Part shown: positions 1 to 9,799 of the stretch, piece by piece
Position numbering within the stretch: position 1 is the first letter of the stretch
How the letters are laid out: every line of letters starts with the position of its first letter
Assembly: GCA_009823505.1 (NCBI GenBank)
Contig: VZQC01002907.1
Span: 1,781,439 to 1,845,438 of the forward strand
From: Rhizomys pruinosus
Lineage: Eukaryota > Chordata > Mammalia > Rodentia > Spalacidae
Direction: 5' to 3'
Length of the DNA stretch: 64,000 bases
Notes under the pieces: model-generated
The model's database searches: none
Told to the model about the DNA's origin: nothing
What the model saw: the letters and a program-made list of their open reading frames with translations, nothing else
Program-made: the position numbers and the translations under genes

Positions 1-655
1 CAGGAGCTGTTCCCCCCTCACTCCCACCTCCCATGTCTCTCTTCCTCTTTCATTTCCCTAAGTGGAGATGTTCCTCACCCATCTGTTTTCCTTCTCCCCC
101 ATGTACAGGCTCACCCATGTCTTGAATGGAATGCCGTAACCTAGGCTTTCCATAGCACCTCTAGTGCTGTGAGATGTGCCATGGAAACATTGAAATATTC
201 ATCAGTGTCACTCCAGGAACTCCCAGTCAGCAGCTCCAAACCAAACTCATCATTCCGACCCCTCGCTCAAATCAGCCACAACTTTGATTGTTGCTCAAGA
301 GTGTTCAGGGTCAGCTGTAGCAGTGTCCCCCTGCAGAATCTCCTTCACCCCAGAAAGGATCGAAGGCCCTCCCCTAACAGCTGAATCATGTTGTGTGCTT
401 CTAACAAACCCCCACGTGACATAGGCGTGCATTAATATTTGGTAAGAATTGGTCAACGTCATTGAGTGTTTTGCTCACCACAAAGGGATTTTACCAATTT
501 CCTTGTCTTGAACCTTTGTAATGACCTCACTCCTGAGAATAAATAAACACTTATCTTCTGTAAACTAGGATTTGGGTATCTGGTTTCCATCAAACAGCAA
601 AGCATAATTGCTATGGACAAATTTAGTTGAACAAATTATGAAAATACCATCATAT
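1..655. other. No recognised feature
   Basis: This stretch has ordinary rodent base composition. I see no SINE, LINE, LTR or simple-repeat signature. The one open frame (169-384, plus) has no recognisable domain and no splice or promoter context, so I do not call it a gene. Confidence 0.5.
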
Positions 656-659
656 ATAT

Positions 660-800
660 AATTTCAATTCAATGACTATTTATGGAGCTCTTGACCTGTG
701 ATAGACATGCCAAACTGTGACAGTGTGATACCAAGTGACCAAGCCTTAGCACCTGTCCTCAAGAAGGTCACAGCTGAGGATGCAGACCTGAACAGACACA
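660..800 (-). mobile_element. L2-like 3' end remnant
   Basis: The order of words (caatgactatttatggagc, then a decayed 'gccaggcactg'-like segment, then 'cctgtcctcaagaaggtcac') follows the reverse complement of an L2 LINE 3' end as I remember it. It is highly diverged, as expected for a mammal-wide repeat. Confidence 0.4.
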
Positions 801-1074
801 GAGAAAAAAGTAGGAGGTGCCAGAGAAAGCAGAGAGGGATCCCTGGACGGCTCTGTGGGGCCAAGAGTGCCCCCTGAAGAAGAGACATCGTCTGGTAGGA
901 TCTTAAAGAAGGCAGGCCTGGACACGGGAGGCAGAAGAGCTGGGCTCTGGGCAGTGAGGTGGCCTGTGCATATCCTGGGGTGTCTGGTACATGAAACAGC
1001 TAGGATGCAGTTGATAAGGGCAGGAGGGCTGTGCCTTTGGAGAGTGTTGGTCTAGCTGGAGTTAGGAAATTGGG

Positions 1075-1222
1075 GGCAATCATCTAACCTCTCTTGCTTC
1101 ATTTGTCTTAAGTTTAAAATAGAAACAACAATATCTGTCTTCTCAGGGTCATTGTGAAAATGAAATAAAAATCAGCAAGTTTCAGAATTGCAAATACTCA
1201 GCCTGCATAAATATTGATTGAA
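1075..1222 (+). mobile_element. MIR SINE
   Basis: The MIR core is visible in order: 'ctaacctctcttgcttcatt' (from 'taacctctctgtgcctcagttt'), then 'aaaatagaaacaacaata', then 'cagggtcattgtgaaaatga'. This is a mammal-wide tRNA-derived SINE with strong decay. Confidence 0.65.
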
Positions 1223-1276
1223 GAAATTGTTAGCATTCAGAGCTTAGACCTTCAGAACAATAAGCCTGGGTGGGGT

Positions 1277-1432
1277 AGGTGAGATGATTTGACATGTGGA
1301 GACTTTTGCTGCAGAGCCTGGCCACTCAGGTTCAACCTGCAGGACACACATGGTGGAAAGACTGAACCAACTACTATGGGGGCATTGACCTCCACACCCA
1401 CCCAATGAAGAAATTAAAACAGAATTAAGGAA
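1277..1432 (+). mobile_element. B3A/B4-type tRNA SINE
   Basis: The sequence follows the pattern 'gcctggccactcaggttcaa...ggacacacatggtgga...gaaccaactac...tgacctccacac'. This is typical of the B3A/B4 tRNA-derived rodent SINE group. The 3' CA-rich tail is short. Confidence 0.55.
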
Positions 1433-1439
1433 ACCAATC

Positions 1440-1955
1440 AGGGTAAGCTAGGCATGGAAGAGTAAGAGGTGGTCGACGAATACAAGAGAAACATGTTTTC
1501 TGAACTGAACAGGGCAGTTGCACATATGAACCTACAGCATGTGTGACTGCATGTTTAAGACCTGAGCAAGCCCAAGTCAGACAAAATTTCAGGGTGAAGA
1601 GTGGAACAAGGCAAGAAACCTCAGTTGAGGAACTAATGGTAGCTGATATCTGGCTGCTGGGAGAGGGAGTCAGTGCTCATTGAGAGTGTCACAGTGGGGT
1701 CAGTCACACTGGGTGTCAGTCACACTGAGTAGGTTGAATCTCCTTAAGGGGATGGACTCCTCTTCCCCACGAGCATTTGGGGACACAAATTAGACCAGCT
1801 AAGCCTTACAAAAACAGTAGAGGACATAAAGTGAGGGGGTAGGGGGTGGGGCAGGTCTGAGAGGACATGGGGGAGGGAGTCTGAATAGGATCAAAATACA
1901 ATTATATGAAAGTCTCTCTCAAAGAATCAATAAAAATATAAAATTAAAGGGAACA
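1440..1955 (+). mobile_element. L1 3' UTR, Lx-like, plus strand
   Basis: The segment has rodent L1 3' UTR landmarks: 'cacatatgaacctacagc', 'gctgatatctggctgctggg', a G-rich 'gtagggggtggggcag' tract, and a final 'aagaatcaataaaaatataaa' type tail. No ORF2 is retained, so the copy is 5'-truncated or broken. Confidence 0.7.
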
Positions 1956-1959
1956 ACAC

Positions 1960-2215
1960 AAAAAGACTTGTTCTAAGAACTGACCAAAACAGTAAACCTC
2001 TGCATCAAAAAAATTAAAAAAAAGAGTGAGAAAAATATGCAGGACAGGACTGAACATATATGTAACATATATGTAACATGTTTGGCAGAAGGCATGAGTT
2101 CTGGTGGGGGCATGGATGGGGAATGGGTCTAAATTTGATTAAGAAATGTTTAAAATGTACAAAAGCTCAACAAAAATTAAGAAAATATTATTTAAATGAA
2201 ACAAATAATCATTTA
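1960..2215 (+). mobile_element. L1-like A-rich 3' end fragment
   Basis: This A-rich stretch has 'gggggcatggatggggaatg' followed by repeated A-rich runs, resembling a second L1 3' terminus next to the one ending near 1955. It also holds a small direct repeat of 'catatatgtaa' near 2055. Confidence 0.4.
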
Positions 2216-2217
2216 TG

Positions 2218-2784
2218 AGGCAGAATTGTGGCCCTTTAAAAGAATTACCCACCCCAAATCCTCAACACCAGTGAAGGTTACTTTATTTGGAAAAAGGGAT
2301 CTTTGCAATTGTAATTAAGTATCTCACTATAAGATACTGTAAGATAATCATTCTGAATTATCTGAAGGAGCCTTACATCCAAAGTCCAGTGTCCTTTTAA
2401 AAAGAGGGGAAGAGGCAGAGTAGAAAAAGGGCACATGGAGATGGAGACAGAGGTTGTGTGCTATAACCATGCATCTAGAAGCACCTACAGTTGAAGTAGG
2501 GGAAGAGAATGGAGGGAATGGGAAGGGAGGGAAGAGGAGAAGAGGGAAGGGGAAGGAGAAGGGGAGGGGCAAGGAAGGGGAGGAGAGGGAAGAAGAGGTT
2601 AGGGAAAGGAGAAAGAAGAGAGAAGGGGGTGAGGGAAAGGGGAAGAGAAGAGGGGAGCACTGGGAGGGGATGGAGTGTGCTTCTGTTGACATGTTGGTTT
2701 TCAGTTTCTGGTCTCCTTGATTGTGAGAGAATACATTTTTGTAGTTTTAAAGCCACATGCTTTGGTGTGACTTTGGGTGAGTTT
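2218..2784 (+). mobile_element. MLT1-like MaLR LTR
   Basis: The 5' part has the MLT1 pattern (tgtggccc..., 'actttatttgg', 'gtccttttaaaaagag'). The 3' part has 'ctccttgattgtgagagaat' and 'agttttaaagccaca', corresponding to the MLT1 end. The two parts are separated by an expanded purine tract (2495-2672), so it is one old LTR with an internal low-complexity expansion. Confidence 0.6.
2495..2672 (+). repeat. Polypurine (GGGGAAGAGA-like) tract
   Basis: About 175 bp are almost pure G and A on the plus strand, with irregular 'ggggaagg/agaggaag' words. It creates overlapping spurious Glu/Gly/Arg-rich frames on plus and Ser/Pro/Leu-rich frames on minus. Long mirror-like purine tracts of this kind can adopt triplex DNA in principle. 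Confidence 0.9.
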
Positions 2785-3178
2785 TCATTATCGTGACAAT
2801 ACCTGGAGGGTTTATTCTGGCTCACAGTTACAGAGGTTTCAGTCCAAGGGCAGCTCTGGTCTTGAGGTGAGGCAGAGCCTCTTGGTGGTGGGAATATGGA
2901 GCAGAAGGGGTTGCTCAGCCTGGGCTGCCAGGAAGCAGAGAGAGACAGAATGAGGAGGTGGGGCAAGATGCATCGTTCAAAGGCACATGCTCAGCAGCTT
3001 CCTTTCTGCAGCTGGGCTCCCCCTCCTCATTTTCAACACCTCCTAATAATGCCATTAGAATATTAATCTATAAGTGGATTAATCTGATTAGGTCAGAGCC
3101 TTCAAGAGACAAAAGCCCATCTGCTGGCAACCAACTCATGGCCCTTTGGAGGATGCTTCCTATTAAACCATAACACTT
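2785..3178 (-). mobile_element. MST-like MaLR LTR, minus strand
   Basis: Read on the plus strand the order is 'gggtttattctggctcacag', 'cagaggtttcagtcca', 'caggaagcagagagagacag', 'caaaggcacatgctcagc', 'cacctcctaataatgcca' and 'gtggattaatctgattag'. This matches the reverse complement of MSTA/MSTB-type ERVL-MaLR LTRs known across placental mammals. Confidence 0.6.
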
Positions 3179-3294
3179 GCATTGATGTTCCCGTCTTCAT
3201 GCCTGTGGTTCATTCCTCAACGGCATAGGGAGGTCACTGCTGTCCCTGTGCTTTGGATAAAGGAGACTAAGGCTTGTGGAGGTCGTCGTATTGA

Positions 3295-3603
3295 CAAGGC
3301 CTAGAATCACTGAGGAGATAAACTTCTGGGCCTGTCTGCGAGGAACTTTCTAGACTGGGCTTATTTAGATGAGAAGATGCACCTTAAAAGCACCATTCAA
3401 TGGACTAGGGCCATGACTGAATAAGATGGAGCAGTGAGTGAGCTGAGCACACAGCTTCCTGGCTTCGGATGCCAGGTGACCAGCTGCCTCAGCTCTGCTA
3501 CCTGCCTTTCCCACCTTGATGGACTGTATCCTTTGAATTGTCAGTCAAAATAAACCCTTCTTACCCTCAGTTGTTTCTTCAGGTATTTTTGTCATAGTGT
3601 TCT
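3295..3603 (+). mobile_element. Rodent DNA-transposon-like repeat, family U
   Basis: The sequence runs 'cctagaatcactgaggagat' ... 'gagctgagcacacagcttcc' ... 'gatggactgtatcctttgaa' ... 'caaaataaacccttcttacc' ... 'gtatttttgtcatagtg'. It is the common rodent repeat I associate with URR1/RChARR1 (hAT-Charlie type). The family name is uncertain. A second copy lies at 23311-23705. Confidence 0.55.
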
Positions 3604-4004
3604 AGTTTGTCTTCCATTGCTGTGACAAAACACTCTGACACCAACTTGGGGAGGAAAGGGTTTATTCAGCTTACATCTCCTGGTTCATAGTTCATCACTC
3701 AGGGAGCACAAGGCAGGAACTCAGCGCAGGAACCTGGAGGCAGGAGCTGAAGCACAGGCTACGGAGGAATGCTGTCCACTGGCTTGCTTGCTCTGGCTCA
3801 TGCCCAGCCTGCCTTCTTATACCATACATAACTACCTGCCCAGGTGGCACCACTCATTGTGGGCTGGGCCCTTCCACACTGCTCGACCATCAAGACAATA
3901 CTCCACAGATGTGGCCACAGGCCAATCCAATGGAGTCAATTCCCCAGTTGAGGCTCCCTCAACCCAGGTGTGTCAAGTTGACACTAAAGCTATCCAGCAC
4001 ACAT
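3604..4004 (-). mobile_element. Rodent DNA-transposon-like repeat, family R
   Basis: This is a near full-length copy in reverse orientation. It starts 'ttgctgtgacaaaacactct', includes 'ttggggaggaaagggtttat', and ends 'gtgtcaagttgacactaaag'. The same family occurs at 10983, 19090 and 39945. I connect it with the URR1/RChARR1 group, with an uncertain name. No transposase is encoded. Confidence 0.6.
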
Positions 4005-4379
4005 AGGAATAAAAAAGTCACTACACAGAGATGAACCCTCTCACTTATTGCTTGACTATAATATGCATTGTGGGTCAGAATGTAAGCAAAGTTTTCTGGA
4101 AGGTATAGGAATTATAATACTAGACAGAGTCACCATCTGTACTGAGTTGAATAGTGTCCCCTCCTCCCTAAATTCATGCCCTCCTGGAACCTCAGAATAT
4201 GACTCTTATTTGGACATAGAGTCTTTGCAGAATGTAATCAAGATGAGGTCATCTTGGTTAGGATAGGCTTTAACCCAAGGACTGATGTTGTTATAAGAGA
4301 GATGTTCAGACAGACACAGAGAAGAAGCTGTGTAAACCACAGAGTTAGATATGGGAGTGGTGCGTCTGCAAACCAAGGA

Positions 4380-4556
4380 CTGGTGGCTGTCATTAAGAGA
4401 CTGAAACTCCAATTCCAGGAGAACTCCAGTTCCAGGGGAATCCGACACCCTCTTCTGACCTCCGCGGCATTGCACGACACGGGTGCACAAACTTGCATGC
4501 AGACAGTACATTCATCCACATACAGAAATAAATAAAATTAATAAAAAAATAAAAAA
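4380..4556 (+). mobile_element. B2/B3-type SINE, 5'-truncated
   Basis: This is the 3' half of a B2/B3 SINE with the local duplication variant (aactccaattccaggagaac followed by another ctccagttccag). It includes 'cctcttctgacctccgcggc', 'gcacgacacgggtgcaca' and an A-rich 'aaataaataaaattaa' tail. The RNA polymerase III boxes are missing. Confidence 0.85.
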
Positions 4557-4575
4557 AGTGTCAGGAAGAAGCAGA

Positions 4576-4742
4576 GGGGGATGGTGGTGCATGCCTTTAA
4601 TCCCAGCACTCAGGAGGCACAGGCAGGTAGATCTCTGTGAGATCCAGGCCAGTCTGGTCTACATAGTAAGTTCCAGGCCAGCTGTGGCTACAGGGAGACC
4701 CTGTCTCAAAAGACCAAATCAAACAAACAACAAACAAACACC
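4576..4742 (+). mobile_element. B1 SINE
   Basis: A 7SL-derived B1: 'gcatgcctttaatcccagca', 'ggtagatctctgtgagatcc', 'gagaccctgtctcaaaagac', then a CAAA-rich tail. The flanking 'ggaagaagcaga' and 'ggaagaagcaaag' look like the target-site duplication. Confidence 0.9.
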
Positions 4743-4934
4743 TCGAAATACAAGTGAGGAAGAAGCAAAGAAGGATCTTCCCCTGGATTCTGCAGACGTG
4801 TAACCCTGCCCACACTTTGATTTTGAACTTGTAGCCTCTAAATGGTGAGATGGTTCATGTCTATTATTTTTAAGATACCTACATTGTAGTAATAGGTTAT
4901 AGTAGCACATGGAAATGAATACACTATCCATTCA

Positions 4935-4936
<2 letters not shown>

Positions 4937-4972
<36 letters not shown>
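4937..4972 (+). repeat. (CA)n microsatellite
   Basis: An uninterrupted dinucleotide run of about 18 CA units immediately follows the MLT1-like LTR end. Confidence 0.97.
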
Positions 4973-4973
<1 letters not shown>

Positions 4974-4979
4974 ACCTAG

Positions 4980-5690
4980 GCAGCTGGGTGAGCCAATCAA
5001 TTGAAAGTGGTGCAGAGCACTTAGGACAGACATCACCCTGAGGAGAGCTGTAAATGGGGCTATCTGAGCTAGACGCTCTGTTAAATGTGCGAAGAGTTGG
5101 GAAGTCTGAGCTAGTAGGATGCCTGTGTGGAAGGCTGTGACTTCAGGATGGCTGGCAGGTGGGAGGGTGGCCAGAGCATCTTGGTCCAGGGGTTGGATTC
5201 AGACAGTGGGACAGAGCCTTCCTCCTACACTGACCACTGTACTCCCCACTCTCTGCTCTGCTGTCCCTTGTCTCTTCCTGTGGAAACTTTTGGGTCAGGA
5301 TATCTGTCTGCCCATCTACTGGCCCACTCCCCCCTATTTCTGTTCCCCTGCCACTGCCTGCCATGCCAAGATTTTGAATACAAGTTTAGAGATCCCTCTG
5401 TCCTTGAGCTCTGCAGGGAGCACGTGGAGGAGCAGCTCCCAATAGTTTCTCCAACTTCCCCTCCCGGAGCCCACTTGGCTCTCAATGGGCCTTGGACAAA
5501 GGCACCCACCCCCTACTTGAGTACCTGTAATTGGAGTGTCCACGTGCATGGCAGCAGTGGCAGAAACACAAAGGACAAAAGCAAGATGAATGGCTGATTC
5601 TCCAGGCTGCCCGTTGCTATGGTTTCTGTGGGGCTGGTGGGGAGGGTGGTTACCAGGCAACTGGAGAGCACCAAGACAAAGGGAGATGGG
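4980..5690. other. Unclassified sequence
   Basis: I cannot assign this to a repeat family. It carries open frames (5119-5445 and 5127-5597 plus, others minus). Their translations are Ser/Pro/Cys-rich without a recognisable domain, and competing frames on both strands are equally open. I do not support a gene here. Confidence 0.4.
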
Positions 5691-5691
5691 C

Positions 5692-5786
5692 AGGGGCAGG
5701 TGCAGGTGCCAGTGTATATTGGGGATGGGTGAGGTAGCAATGGACAGAGATGGAGGCAGAGGAAAGAGATGGTCAGGGGCAGGTGC

Positions 5787-5828
<42 letters not shown>

Positions 5829-5865
5829 GGAAGGGACAGAGATGGAGGCAGATGACAGAGGCGAG
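5692..5865 (+). repeat. Imperfect ~90-bp tandem duplication with (TG)n
   Basis: The words 'caggtgccagtgt' and 'ggacagagatggaggcaga' occur twice in the same order. In the second copy 'ccagtgt' has grown into a (TG)n run at 5789-5825. This looks like a local duplication followed by microsatellite growth. Confidence 0.75.
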
Positions 5866-5949
5866 AAGTGAGAGGGAGAGGTAGAAGGACACACAGACAC
5901 ACACTACAGAGAAAAACACAAAGAGGGACAGAGACAGAGTAACAGAAAC

Positions 5950-6085
5950 CATGAGTACTTACTACAGGACAGGCATACAGATGCCCTCTGGAGATGAAAT
6001 TAGCAAGACAGACATTATTCCTGCCCTTGAGATCAAAACAGACCTAGAGATCAAAATGGATTCTAGTGACAGAGCTCAAGGGAGA
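5950..6085 (-). mobile_element. L2-like remnant
   Basis: The words 'ttactacaggacaggcatac', 'gcaagacagacattattcc' and 'tgcccttgagatcaaa' follow the L2 3' end pattern with heavy decay. This is a weak call. Confidence 0.35.
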
Positions 6086-6300
6086 TGCCCCTACTTCCAT
6101 GGAGTGGCTGGGCTCTCTCCAGGCCAGTGTCTCTGGGAGATACTTAAGGCCACTGCACCCTCCTCCTGTCTCTAGGGAGCATCCACAGGCAGGTGTACTT
6201 CCAAGAGCTTGTTTGTATGAATGGCTCCTTATTGAATGATGCTCCATCTCTCACTAGACATTGGCTCATTGGTTGCCTACTGTGATGCTCAATTTTCTTA

Positions 6301-6508
6301 GTTTCTGGTGAACTTGGACCAGTTCTTCCTCTTAGTAGCTACCAAATGTTTTTATATTCCTAACAGTTCCTGCGTGTCAGGCACCCTGGCGAGCAGGAGT
6401 GGAAGTTTCTGGTGAACTTGGACCAGTTCTTCCTCTCAGTAGCTACCAAATGTGTTTATATTCTTAACAGTTCCTGCCTGCTAGGCACCCTGGCGAGCAG
6501 AAGTGGAA
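6301..6508 (+). repeat. 104-bp direct tandem duplication
   Basis: Units 6301-6404 and 6405-6508 are collinear with about seven differences. Both begin 'gtttctggtgaacttggacc' and end with the 'cctggcgagcag' segment plus 'gtggaa'. The unit is not itself a recognised repeat. Confidence 0.95.
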
Positions 6509-6599
6509 ACAGATTCTGGGATATGGACTGCTTTGCCTGAGATTTTCTAACATCTGGTCCAGGATTCCTGCTCATGACCTCTTCTGGGTCAAGAATACT

Positions 6600-7436
6600 T
6601 TATTTACAAGGAGCAAACACATGTGCGCACTGAGTCCAGTAAAATGGAAGATTTATTGGAAGTACAAGGACTCCTGGGACCAAGGGCAGTGCACAGAACT
6701 GATTCTCCTCCAGGAGACTGCACGGGGGCACTGCAGAGACCATGAACCAGCAAGCTTCCTCTTTCTGAAATCATCTGTGGTTCTTCTGCTTTTCTTCATA
6801 CTGGCTCAGCTCAAAGGATCCAAGAATGGCAAAAACAACCCGTGGGGAAACTGTCTTTCCCAGTTCACATACTCAGGAGAGAACATGATTGGCTCACTTC
6901 CATCGAGTGCACAGTCCTGGACCATCACCCGTGGCCAGAGCTGAGTCTCCTCAGAGGTAATAGGATTGGTTGATGGTAGTCAGTTCTTCAACAAGGGTTA
7001 TATATAAACACCCTCACTCACAGCCTGTGAGTACCGAGACCAAACTCTGCCTACTCTGCAAACTGTGGAGTACCACAGAGAAGCAAATATTTAGGGTCGT
7101 GGTGATTATTTGGGAGAAACCATCATCACACCATCATCTTCTTCGCCAAGATCCTGGCCTTGAGTCAAGAGGGCTGAGCAAGGCTATTTTTGGTAAGGGA
7201 TCAGGGGAAGGTAGAATGAGTTTAAAGGGTGAAGAGTATACCAGGTGCAATGAAGGTGAAGAGAGGAAAGCCATTTCTTCTTTTAGTCAGTTAATGAGCC
7301 CCACCGTCAGAAGTCTACACTGTCAGAAGCTGTGCCAGGTGGCGGAGACAAAGAGGGGGGAAAGACATGGCACGTGTACCCCCACAGATTAGCATTTGGT
7401 ACCAGGTCATAATCTGGATAACCTGCTGAGCATCTT
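6600..7436. other. Unclassified sequence, possibly an old LTR
   Basis: No clear family assignment. The part from 6640 to 7010 has sequence reminiscent of an old retroviral LTR: a CCAAT-type box on minus near 6963-6970 and 'ggttatatataaac' at 6995-7008. Open frames 6621-6944 and 6970-7392 lack recognisable domains. Confidence 0.3.
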
Positions 7437-7506
7437 AAGAAGATGAGACAATGTATCGCTTCTCCACCTTTTGGCTAAGATCAAGTGAAGAAGATGAGAC
7501 AATGTA
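7437..7506. repeat. Target-site duplications around the U2 fragment
   Basis: The 19-nt string aagaagatgagacaatgta occurs at 7437-7455 and 7488-7506. The first nucleotide of U2 overlaps the last base of the left copy. Both copies are identical, so the insertion is fairly recent or has been lucky. Confidence 0.93.
7455..7487 (+). pseudogene. U2 snRNA 5' fragment, retroposed
   Basis: The 33 nt match the 5' end of spliceosomal U2 snRNA with two adjacent mismatches ('tctcca' instead of 'tctcgg'), including the stretch 'ccttttggctaagatcaagt'. The branch-point-pairing region and everything 3' of it are missing, so it cannot be functional. It is flanked by identical 19-nt repeats (aagaagatgagacaatgta, 7437-7455 and 7488-7506). 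The repeats mark an L1-type insertion, and the site (tt/aagaag) resembles an L1 endonuclease target. There is no poly(A). Confidence 0.93.
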
Positions 7507-7824
7507 ATGGGATGAGAGGAAGTGAATTGACCCAGCCAGAGGCACTGAGGAAGGTCAAGGGAAATGAGCCCAGAGGGTGTTGGAAGGACAGGTGTGTTTG
7601 GAGCAACAGATGATGTTGATGTCAGAGTGAGTGATGAGTGTTCTGAAAGAATCACAGAGGCATGAAGGAACATGAAGATTGAGTTTTCCATAACGAGGGT
7701 ATGTGAAGTGGTGGAGCAATGGCAGATAAGTCTGGGAATTATTTAAGAGCAGAAATATCTGGGCTCTGTCCCAAAGTCACTGGAGGCCACTGAGATTTTG
7801 GGAGGGAGAGTTGACATGAGGTAT
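7507..7824. other. Old unclassified repeat-like sequence
   Basis: Words such as 'cactggaggccactgagatt' followed by 'agagttgacatgag' recall an ancient mammalian LINE or DNA-transposon remnant. I cannot name the family. Confidence 0.3.
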
Positions 7825-8018
7825 CATCGTATAGCTGCCCTCAAACTCTTGATCTTCCAGCCTCTAGAATATTCTGATTACAATGAAGTATATGTAGAAT
7901 GAGGCAGATAGTAAGAGGGTCTTTCTAGCACCCTCTTCTTCAGTGCTTGGATCAAATCTAGGACCTCAGAGTTGCTAGGCAAGCAAGCACTCTGCTCCTG
8001 GCCTACGCCTCCAGCCTC
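7825..8018 (-). mobile_element. B4-like SINE (ID + B1 parts), minus strand
   Basis: The left part is a decayed reverse B1 ('ctgccctcaaactcttgatc'). The right part is a reverse ID-like tRNA segment ('gcttggatcaaatctaggac', 'ctaggcaagcaagcactct', ending 'ctccagcc'). The order on the minus strand, ID then B1, is that of B4. Confidence 0.6.
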
Positions 8019-8188
8019 AAGGTCTTTCCAGATGAGAGTGGACAGTTGAGCAGTTCTTTTCTCCAATTGAAATACCACTTCTGGGGAGAAGAAGCAGCTC
8101 CTAAAACTCAGAAAGCTCACGGAACTTACAAGAATTATGAGCCTCCACGCCATGATTGTATAACTTCCATAAAAATGTACCAGATATT

Positions 8189-8380
8189 GGGGCCGGAGAT
8201 ATATGTCAGCAGGTAAGAGCAATGGCTGCTCTTGCAGCACCAACATGGTGGCTAAAAACTGTAACTCCAGTTCCAGGAGATCCAATCCCTTCTTCTGGCC
8301 TCCATGGACACTGAGTGACACGGGTGCACTTATATACACACAGGGAGAATAGTCATACACATAGAATAAAAAACTAAATT
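8189..8380 (+). mobile_element. B2/B3-type SINE
   Basis: The 5' tRNA-like part is decayed ('ggggccggagatatatgtca', 'gcaggtaagagcaatggctg'). The body has 'aactccagttccaggagatc' and 'cttcttctggcctccatgg', with a tail 'cacatagaataaaaaact'. Confidence 0.85.
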
Positions 8381-8670
8381 TACAACAAAGTGTATGGACA
8401 TGGGTAGGGAGAGCTTCTCAGTGGAGTGACTACAGGTGGTAGGACCTTCAGTGATGTGGCTTTCCTAGTTGTCACCCATGCTGAGGCAGGGGGTGCTCAG
8501 GGATGCAAGTATCTCTCAGCCACTTGTGCTCCTGCAGCTAACCTGGATTTACTCATTGGTTCACGCAGCTAGACTTGAGTGGGCTGACTCACTCGCTTTT
8601 TCATAGGTGCCATGTCTGGGGTGAATTAGACATTTGTTCACATTTTCCAAAGAAAAGTTACGTTCAAGAG
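8381..8670. other. Unclassified sequence
   Basis: No repeat or gene signal that I can support. Confidence 0.4.
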
Positions 8671-8857
8671 CAGTGCTTACCAAACCATGGCATTTGAACA
8701 AGCTTCCCAGGGAGCATAGCTAAAAATACTGATTAATAGAGCCCTGTCTATCAGAAATCAATTAAGTTGGTCTGCAATAGAGCCTGTGGATCTGCACTTT
8801 GAATGGTGTCTGAGTAAGAATGGTTCCCAGGCCCCTCTTTAAGAAACTTTGTGTGAG
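8671..8857 (+). mobile_element. MER5A-like DNA transposon fragment
   Basis: The order 'agcagtgcttaccaaacca', 'acaagcttcccaggg', 'cagaaatcaattaagttggt', 'gaatggtgtctgagtaa' and a final 'aagaaactttg' fits MER5A, a short non-autonomous hAT-Charlie element with terminal 'cagtggttctcaaac'-type ends. Confidence 0.55.
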
Positions 8858-8859
8858 GG

Positions 8860-9195
8860 ATGAAAGATGTGGGCACATGTCAGGAAGATTGTCTGAAACA
8901 TCCTGCTGGCTCCCATTTTAAAACCAAAGACCATTTTATGGCCCTTGTGGATTTTCACAAGAGTGGCTATAATTGGCTCATTATCATTTCACATATATAT
9001 CATGGCAAATACTCAACCTCCAGCATCTGTTGCTTGTAACCAGGGACTAAGAGATGGTGGATGGAACTTTATAGATCTTCCTTCTTGCCAGTTTCTGTGT
9101 GCTTTTCTCATAGTCCTGCTGTGGTGGGGATAGAGGAGGGATCATTAAACTTTATTGAATCCTTTCTGCCATACATTTCACAATATCTCAGACAT
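8860..9195. other. Unclassified sequence
   Basis: No repeat or gene signal that I can support. One short frame at 8945-9133 is not convincing. Confidence 0.4.
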
Positions 9196-9199
9196 GGTG

Positions 9200-9345
9200 T
9201 GGAATTCCATCTTCCCTGTTTGGAAGCTGTGTGACTTGAGGCTACAGACTTTACCTCTCTGCACCTCAATTTTAGAGCTAATTAGAACTTCCTTCCAATC
9301 ACTGAAGTGAGAATTAGTTTTTATAATACCACTGTGAATCGTGGT
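9200..9345 (+). mobile_element. MIR SINE
   Basis: The MIR core is recognisable: 'gaagctgtgtgacttgaggc', 'ctttacctctctgcacctca' and 'attttagagctaattagaac'. Confidence 0.65.
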
Positions 9346-9525
9346 CCTGAGTGTATTTGATTGCTCTATTCCACTCCATTACTATTCTCTGTGCATGTAT
9401 GTGTGCATGTGTGTTTATGTGTATATAGAGGTGCATGTGTGGGGTTCTGTATGTGATTTTATATGTGTGAGTGGGCATGTGGAAAGCAGAGCTGTCAGGT
9501 GCTGTCCACTTTGATTTATTTTTGT

Positions 9526-9664
9526 CTTTTTAAGACAGGGTCTCCCTGTAGCCTCAGCCGGCCTGGAACTCACTATGTAGACCAGGCTAGCCTTGAACTC
9601 ACAGAGATCTGCCTGTCTCTGCTTCCTCAGTGCTGGGACCAAAGCATAAACCACCACGCCTAGC
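9526..9664 (-). mobile_element. B1 SINE, minus strand
   Basis: Reverse B1 with 'aagacagggtctccctgtag', 'actcactatgtagaccaggc' and 'ccaccacgcctagc'. The flanks 'tccactttgattt' and 'tccatcttgattt' look like its target-site duplication inside the older B4. Confidence 0.9.
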
Positions 9665-9799
9665 TCCATCTTGATTTTTTGAGGTAGAGTCTCTCACTGG
9701 TCTGATGTTGACCAAGTAGGCCAGCCAATGAGCTCCAGGGATGCTCCTAATTCTGCCTCCCCATTGCTGAGATTATAAACACAAGCCGCACACTTGGCT

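Larger units (their letters stand above)
4135..4935 (+). mobile_element. MLT1-like MaLR LTR interrupted by two SINEs
   Basis: The LTR starts with 'actgagttgaatagtgtccc' and 'gcagaatgtaatcaagatga'. Its 3' part resumes after the SINEs with 'ctgcccacactttgatttt' and 'ttgtagcctctaaatggtgaga'-type words. The SINE insertions at 4380-4556 and 4576-4742 split it. Confidence 0.6.

Noticed and set aside
2348..2966. Ser/Pro/Leu-rich and Glu/Arg/Gly-rich frames
   Set aside because: They are translations of the polypurine tract and the LTR ends, on both strands at once.
5127..5597. 156-codon frame in non-repeat sequence, possible exon
   Set aside because: Overlapping open frames on both strands, no recognised domain, no clear splice-site pair. 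Conservation would be needed and cannot be seen here.
6960..7010. CCAAT-like and TATA-like boxes suggesting a promoter
   Set aside because: Both words are short and expected by chance in AT-rich DNA. No downstream gene follows. At most an old LTR promoter remnant.
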